Shown one piece after another: positions 58,178 to 64,000 of a DNA stretch of 64,000 bases. The DNA comes from Corylus avellana (lineage: Eukaryota; Streptophyta; Magnoliopsida; Fagales; Betulaceae). A program made the position numbers and the translations under genes. The stretch covers positions 17,906,013 to 17,970,012 of the forward strand of contig NC_081547.1 of NCBI RefSeq assembly GCF_901000735.1. The letters run 5' to 3'. How positions within the stretch are numbered: the first letter of the stretch is position 1; every line of letters starts with the position of its first letter. The notes beneath the pieces were generated by a model that did not search any database, was not told the origin of the DNA, and was given only the letters and a program-made list of their open reading frames with translations.

Positions 58178-58696
58178 ATGAGGTAGAGCTTCTCTAGCGA
58201 GTAGGGTTGATAAATTTTCTCGGTGAGAGATGGGTTTGTTGGGTAGTGGATTGCTGATCTGTAGATAGCTTTGTGTTGGGACTCTTGGTTGTTCGGTGTG
58301 GCTGGTCTCAAGGTCTTGATCAGCTGTTTTTGTGGGCTGCACATTGAATTTTCTCTAGCTAACGATTGGTTTGCTGGATATGAGCGTGATGGAGATATTG
58401 GTTTGATAAGGTTGTGGACGTCTTCGGTTGGCTAAGAATCCAGTGGTGGTGTGGGATACAGTGGTAGCACCATTTGTGGCTGCTCTGAAAAATGGAACTC
58501 ATCATTGTTATCAGGTGAATTTTCTTCAAATTTTGCAATCAATGCATACAATTTAGCATTATTTTCTTGAATCCTCTTATTATTTTCTTCAATCTTCTTC
58601 ATCAAGTCTTCACACATAGTTATGAGGTTTTTAAGTTGCTACTCAAGTCGATCTAGCCTTGGATTCGCCATTGACGATCGTGACTCTGATACCAAA
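58178..58696 (-). pseudogene. gag N-terminal remnant and primer site of the outermost element
   Basis: On the minus strand the primer site GGTATCAGAGTC (58,683-58,694) resembles the initiator Met tRNA complement. It is followed by an ORF start at about 58,672 (MANPRLDRLE, then TAG, then a Lys/Glu/Asn-rich helix, MCEDLMKKIEENNKRIQEN). An open stretch runs 58,617-58,432 and ends in a stop; the rest is frame-shifted. The helical start is common in Ty3-type Gag, but no capsid motif is seen. Confidence 0.65.
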
Positions 58697-59100
58697 TGTT
58701 ACGGGATAGATTTTAGGTTTTGAGAGAATCTAGACCTTAGATTCTAAGGGAACCTAGACCTTTTAGATTTTGACGAAACCTAAAAACTCTTTTTCAAACT
58801 CAAAGTTTGTGATTAATTTTCTGATATCTTTTTATTAAAATACCATCTTTTAAACAGGAACATTACAACATCTTAAACTTGGAGTAGAGCTCCTTCACTC
58901 ACTTGGAGATAAACCCGTAGAATGATAACTAATGGAATACTGCCTCTAAAATAAATAACTAGATAATTGAAATACAAATAGACACATATTTATCTCTAAT
59001 CTAAAAATATTGATAACAAAACTAATCTCAATTAATCTTAAATGAAATCTAATTCATATTAAATATAAGTCTACTTTATAACTATGTTACTTCCGTAACA
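58697..59100 (-). repeat. 5' LTR of the outermost element
   Basis: 404 bp with TGTTACGG/CCGTAACA ends, next to the primer site on its left. It is the complete partner of 33,418-33,888. Confidence 0.85.
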
Positions 59101-59467
59101 ATAGAAAATAATGTTGATGCATTACATAAACAAATATCACACGTACTCATTGGTCATAATTATCCTCTATATGACCTATCCAAACCCATAACTCTCTTAC
59201 AATGAGGTTTGCGCGTTCCAAAGTACACATGGTACAACCTCGAAGCTTTGATGATATACAATAGTCTGGGATGAAGGCAGACTTTGGTATGGGTAGGGGC
59301 CACGTGCCAATATTTAGTGGGTAGAGGCCAATAGGCTAAAAAAAAAAATTTGTTACTTAAATTTTTTTTTCCTTTAGGGGGTGGTAGGGGACATGGCCTA
59401 CATTGGCCATCACCCCAGCTCTGTCACTGACAATAGTGAACTACCAACTAGTTGTTCGATTGGGTTC
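59101..59467. other. Intergenic DNA
   Basis: No gene. A GGGTAGGGGCC.../GGGGACATGGCC stretch (about 59,290-59,440) around an A/T run resembles that at 2523-2732 and may be a decayed DNA transposon. Confidence 0.4.
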
Positions 59468-59984
59468 TGTTGTGAGTGTTGTTTCCCACATTGAAAAATA
59501 TAAAAGAAAAGAGTGCTTAATATACCTAAGTGGACCTTAACCCTTTAGCTTAGGTTTTTGAGCTAGAGTTGTGTTCAATTATGAATATTAATGTACTCTT
59601 GGTAAAAACTCCATAACTGCTTTATCTCCCAACAAATGGTATCAAAACCATGGTTAGCTTCCTGGGACGGGTGTCTGAACGCATCAGGTTTAGAATTGTG
59701 TCTCCATCCACAACTCTTGATGTGAGACACTCTTAGAAATGTACAAAGATTTACAATCGAGGGAGAGTTGGGTCAATGTAAAGAGACTCAAAAGTAAGTG
59801 AGAGATTGTTGTGAGTGCATTTGTGAGTGTTCTGTCTCACGTTGGGAAATATAAAAGAAAAGAGTACTTAATATACCTAAGTAGACCTTAGTCTATTAGT
59901 TTAAACTTTTGTGCTAGAGTTGTGTTCAATTATGTACATTACTGTACTTTTGATAAAAACTCTATAACCGCTTTATCTCCAACA
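59468..59984 (+). mobile_element. TRIM (miniature LTR retrotransposon), 517 bp
   Basis: LTRs 59,468-59,634 (167 bp) and 59,807-59,984 (178 bp). Both begin TGTTGTGAGTG and end CTCC(C)AACA. They flank a 172-bp internal part with a primer site at 59,637-59,649 (TGGTATCAAAACC, initiator-Met type) and a purine-rich AGTGAGAGAT before the 3' LTR. Flanks GGTTC and TGTTC form a 5-bp duplication with one mismatch. No protein is encoded. Confidence 0.9.
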
Positions 59985-62900
59985 TGTTCAACCCTGGTTA
60001 CTCTACCCAACTAGTGATACATGTATTGTGGTGACCCTTGCACTCAGGGGTAGTTGTGTCGATCACAGTAGCTCTTGAATCCAGGCTAAATATCACTCAT
60101 CTCAAAACTAGGTCATATGGTCAAATCCATATAAACTAATATGCAGATGCTCCGAATTGTTTCTACTTTCTCCCTTGGTGACCATGTCATGGAAATATTT
60201 TCAATTTTTTTTTTTTTTTAGTCACTCTCTCCCACAAACTCAAAAAGATATCCATCTTATAAGAATTTCTATTTTTTTTTTTTTTTAGTTTATAAATATC
60301 CACTTTATCTTTTAGCTTTTAATAAAGGTAACAGTCCATCAAAACAGATTGGGAAGCATGAACGCAAGGCAGTTGTGATGTAATAACTGCGCTTGTGTTC
60401 CACATTGGACGATCCTGGATGTGGTCCCTCCCACGTGAAAGACGTTCTTGTAAATATGTGGCGTCATAAATGCATTACAGTAATGGGAAAATAAAGAAGA
60501 ATGTATTAATTCGTGACAGAGTTTTCTTCTAGAACTTATCTTCACTAACTTAATTCGTGACAAAGTTTTCTTCCCTAACTTATCTTCAGGAATTTATTTT
60601 ATAAGAATAACATGTATTATTTTTTATATAAAAAATACACATTTTTTAAATAATATGTGAGAAGTATATAATTTTTGAATAAAATTAATTCTAACTTTAT
60701 CATTACAATTAAAAAAGCATATACTTCTCCAGTGGTAGATACATATAGAGGCGGGCAAGGGCGCTGGTTGGTAAATTTATATTTTTTAAAATTTTCTAAA
60801 AATTTATGTTTATGCTCAAATTTCTACTTGCTCCTATAAAATAAACCCAAATTTCATATCTTTGACACTTTAGCCTCTATAAAACTCAGTCCAGGCCAAA
60901 TTTCAGCCAAAAAACAACAGTCAATTGAAGAAGAGGGTGTTTTATACTACTTTTTACTTATCAGGCTACCACAAATTTTTTTTTTGTACTTGTTCATCGC
61001 TGTTGGCTGCTACGATGCCATGATTCTATTTTGTAAAGCCTGTAATAAAAGTTCTCGTGTCTAAACAATGAGCTATCTTACGCATACCATAATTTTATTA
61101 TTTTATTTATATTCCTATTAAGATAATTCCTAGATATGCTATTGTGCTTCTCAAAGTGTGAATCACACGTACATTTTTATAGAATTGCGTTCCACTAAAA
61201 TGACAACACTAGCAAGGACCACTACTATGTGTACGTTGTATCCCTATAAAATTTAATGGCCTAAATAACACTAGATTCTTATATATTCCTTACATATATA
61301 ATCACATCATGACAGCTGTCTCGAGCTTCCCTTATGTTATCGTGCTTTGAACCATCTCTCCACTTGTTGTAGTTGCTGTCTAGGTTTTTTGTTTCAAACT
61401 TTGTTGCTAGTAATTAATAGCCTTTTTTCTCTTAATGAGTCCAGTTATTTGGGTGATTTTTAGGTGTTTTTGTACTATTTTTCTAATTGTTTTGAGACTT
61501 GTATTTGGGTTGCACGCGCTTTATTTTTATTGGTTATGTTGTAATTTCTCAATTTTCTTCTCCTTATTTAATTAAAAAAAAAAACTATTTAGGCGTTGAT
61601 ATTTTTGCAAATTCTATTAAACCCTGTCCAACACCTAAATTGTTGCAAATTTTTTTCATTTTTTTCCTAGAATAAAAGAAGGCTTTTTTTTTTTTGTGTG
61701 GAAATTTTGACATTTTTTTGTTAGGATTCAACGGAAAACTCTTCTTACAAAAAAAAAAAAAAAAACCGAAAAACTCTAACAGATAGGTAAAATTAAAAAA
61801 AAATTGAAAGATGAATACATTAAATGATACTTTTTAAAGTTTAAGAGTATGATTGACAAAGTAATAAAAGAACCGAGAAAATAAATAAATAAATAAATAA
61901 ATAAGAGCTTCACACGTACACTTAAATGTTCAAACCTAACAGCCGCCCAATTGTAATAGCAGTGAAGCAAGTTTTGTTGCTCCAACCATACCGTCTGGTG
62001 TTAAATGCTTCCAAAAATCCGTATATATATAATATATAGCGACCATCTTTTTAATTACTAGGAATTTGCCTACAAGAAAGGGAAAGAAAAGTTGTGGGGT
62101 CAGAAATTCATTCAAAATCAGTTGGGGGACCTGATAAGTTTAGAAGCACAAGGCAATTAATTTATTGTTGAATAATAATCCCACATTGTTTGTGGACAAG
62201 ACATTTGGCATGTTTATAAATAATGAGCAACCTTCTCCTATAGAACCGGTTTTATGAGATAAATTAGACCAAATAATTTCTTCATTTATTTTAATTTATT
62301 TTTATATTTATTTAAAAGTTATTATTTTTCAAGTTTTTATATTCATGTTTTTTTCTAACATATGCTTGTCAATTGATATTAATATGGCTAATTCACTTAA
62401 TTTTTCTTGTGACATTGTCCATCTTAAATAAGGATTTAACAATTTTACTTTTGATTTCTTTTCGGAAAAGCAACTATAACAAGTATTCCACCGATTGAAG
62501 CGGTGTGTTAGGGCGCGTCTATGCACGATTTTTAGGTTGATTTTGAAGGGGTTGTGTAGATCGGCTGCCCCCGATCCGGAATTTGGTGGTCCCTTGTACA
62601 AACAACTAATTGCGGCGGCGTGTGGCTGGTCGGCAATGGCACGTGCAACGTATGACATTGTGTTGGGTTTTTGTTGTTATTGTATTTTCATTGTTTTTAA
62701 ATAAGATTGTCTTCTATCTAGATCTGCTTTCAGCAACCATCTTTGGGGTGAAGTTTTAGTTGTTTTCTTAGGTTTTGTTTTCACGAATCTTTAAGAATAA
62801 CAGAATTGGTTTTCGGTCAGTCTTTTATTTTCTTATGGTTCCTTTTTGGAAGCAAACCATAGATCGATGATAAATGAGTTATCAGGCATAAAGAAGAATT

Positions 62901-63171
62901 GTCATTATGGTAGAGGCAGCGAAGGAGATTGCGTTTGCTAAAGCACTAGTAGGGGAGATGAAAAAGCAAGGAAATCAATGAATTGACAGTGGATAGAGAC
63001 GCGATTCGTCGGAATTTGTTGTATATTTGAAATTGATTGGGACGGTGACATTTCATAGATATTATCTTGTAATAGTCCGAGAAGCTACTGTATGTATTAT
63101 AGATAATGTTTGGGTTGTAAAGATTCCAAATTGTATCTTTGGCATTGTACGGAGCCTTTTGCCCCATTTCA
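59985..63171. other. Intergenic AT-rich DNA, mostly unassigned
   Basis: No gene is supported. 60,000-60,150 resembles the TGTAAC-group LTR. A tandem repeat lies at 60,507-60,590. About 62,480-62,700 is GC-richer, and 62,840-63,170 reads like a transcript end (a CAATAAAG signal near 63,180). Neither gives a recognisable protein in any frame; they may be remnants of a non-LTR element. Confidence 0.4.
60507..60590. repeat. 44-bp tandem duplication
   Basis: TAATTCGTGACAGAGTTTTC and its near copy TAATTCGTGACAAAGTTTTC start 44 bp apart (60,507 and 60,551), each followed by an AACTTATCTTCA box. Confidence 0.85.
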
Positions 63172-63189
63172 TTGTTCTATCAATAAAGA

Positions 63190-63521
63190 GATAACTCATT
63201 GAGCCTCGAGTGCACTGCCTATAGCGCTCAAGTGCCCTGCACCTGCAGTTCAATGTTCTTCTCCTACGTAGACTTTGTTTTGGATTCAAAGTTTGAATCC
63301 AATCTCATCTCTTTTCTTCATATACAAATTTATGTTGTAATTGTTTTTAAGTTAGTAGATCTCTCTTTGTATTAAGTTCTTTAGTTGTATCAGTTCTCCC
63401 AGTGAGCATCAAGTTTGGAATTGTCAAACTTGATTACAATTATAACTCTTTGCCTATATATACAATGAGAATGAAGCTGAGACTTTATTCTGCCAAAAGC
63501 AAGTTTCTTTGCTTTCTTTCT
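63190..63521 (+). repeat. Copia-type LTR (right part), with primer site
   Basis: The 3' end is fixed by a primer-like TGGTATGAGAGCC at 63,522-63,534 (initiator-Met type, one mismatch). The last 200 bp resemble the copia LTR at 35,200-35,404 (the TGTATTAAGT, TACAATTATAACTCTT, CAATGAGAA and TTCTGCCAAA boxes). CG-type motifs lie at 63,205-63,240. The LTR start could not be fixed. A gypsy LTR interrupts it 18 bp after the primer site. Confidence 0.75.
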
Positions 63522-63551
63522 TGGTATGAGAGCCATACAGTTCATACCCCT

Positions 63552-64000
63552 TGTTGTGCAAAAATCTACATAAATTAATAGGTAAATAATTGTACGTTTT
63601 ACTTGCAAGTGCACAAGGTCAACATGGTAGTATAAGGTGCAAGTACAGGATCATTCCCACGAGGATTGCTGAATTTATGTTTAAAAATAGATTCCTTAAG
63701 CAAAAGTAAAATAAAAGTTGATTGTTGATATGATGATGACAAAGGGTAGGGCTTTGATGTCCACCATTAATTATATTAAACTAGTATTTCAATAGGCCAA
63801 TGCTTTGATCAAGTTATGCATATTTAATGTTTGCCAACCTAAGGGCATGGGTGTATACTCCTTAAGCTATTGATTTCCCTAAGCAACGAGTTAGGCATGG
63901 GTGTATACTCTAACTCTTTATTTCCTAAAGAATATAGCATAGTATATACTAAGTTGTTCTTTAGAAAAACATATGTTCTATGGAAATCGACAAACACACA
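63552..64000 (-). mobile_element. Athila-type LTR, reverse, running off the window
   Basis: The minus-strand end GCACAACA at 63,552 matches the TGATAAGTGC-family LTR ends. The sequence is the reverse of about 11,060-11,558, including the GATACCATGCCCTTAGG-like and CACTTGCAAGTAAAA boxes. The other LTR end lies beyond 64,000. Confidence 0.85.

Larger units (their letters stand above)
33418..59100 (-). mobile_element. Outermost old LTR element containing the whole 33-59 kb nest
   Basis: Two related LTRs lie at 33,418-33,888 and 58,697-59,100. The right one is complete, with TGTTACGG...TTCCGTAACA ends. A minus-strand primer site complementary to initiator Met tRNA is next to it (58,683-58,696). 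The left LTR has small insertions and a decayed inner end. Outer flanks GCAGA and ATAGA differ by two transitions, consistent with an old target duplication. Everything between is either remnants of its internal domain or later insertions. LTR size and ends resemble small chromovirus-type Ty3 elements, but no pol survives to prove the class. Confidence 0.7.

Overview
This is a eudicot plant nuclear window, probably from a woody species. The evidence is intron-bearing genes of land-plant families, plant-type LTR retrotransposons (Athila-like with a tRNA-Asp primer site, TGTAAC-type, copia-type), an L1 LINE with plant RNase H, hAT and PIF/Harbinger non-autonomous elements, and a TRIM. Host genes fill only a small part; most of the window is nested, decaying transposable elements. 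The species cannot be fixed from the sequence.

Layout. (1) 1-1194: the last three coding exons of a protein disulfide isomerase-like gene (PDIL1-5/1-6 type), with a CINC active site and a KDEL ER-retention end. (2) 1.2-4.6 kb: intergenic DNA with a 403-bp Tourist-like MITE and a 1.06-kb poly(A) retroposon, both bounded by target-site duplications. (3) 4.6-17.8 kb: a pile of LTRs and no gene, including an LTR split by two nested solo LTRs. (4) 17,788-23,742: an L1 LINE that is full length by its 14-bp target duplication but coding-dead. (5) 25,505-29,182: an 11-exon TauE/SafE-family membrane transporter gene, followed at about 30.0 kb by a duplicated stray copy of its last intron and exon. (6) 30.1-33.4 kb: a fold-back element and a hAT element with a second hAT nested in it. 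(7) 33,418-59,100: one old minus-strand LTR element, identified by its two decayed LTRs. It contains a deleted copia element, a complete 9.9-kb Athila-like Ty3 element with 5-bp target duplication, and an outer TR-GAG-like element (short ORF from the gag-pol linker region, no pol). The outer element itself holds a second complete TR-GAG-like element and a solo LTR. (8) 59.1-64.0 kb: a 517-bp TRIM, unassigned AT-rich DNA, a copia LTR end with primer site, and the start of another Athila-type LTR.

The two host genes are unrelated in function: ER redox folding and anion export across a membrane. The most interesting biology is in the retrotransposons. The Athila-like element and the two pol-less elements share LTR tips, a tRNA-Asp primer site, repeated polypurine-like tracts and a long 3' untranslated block, which suggests (inference) that the former mobilises the latter. 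LTRs of one family carry entirely different promoter-proximal cassettes between conserved ends, and CG-rich palindrome motifs recur in LTRs of unrelated superfamilies. No CRISPR, operon, tRNA or rRNA gene was seen. No clearly new protein system was found; the modular LTR cassettes and the shared 3' block are the best candidates for something undescribed.
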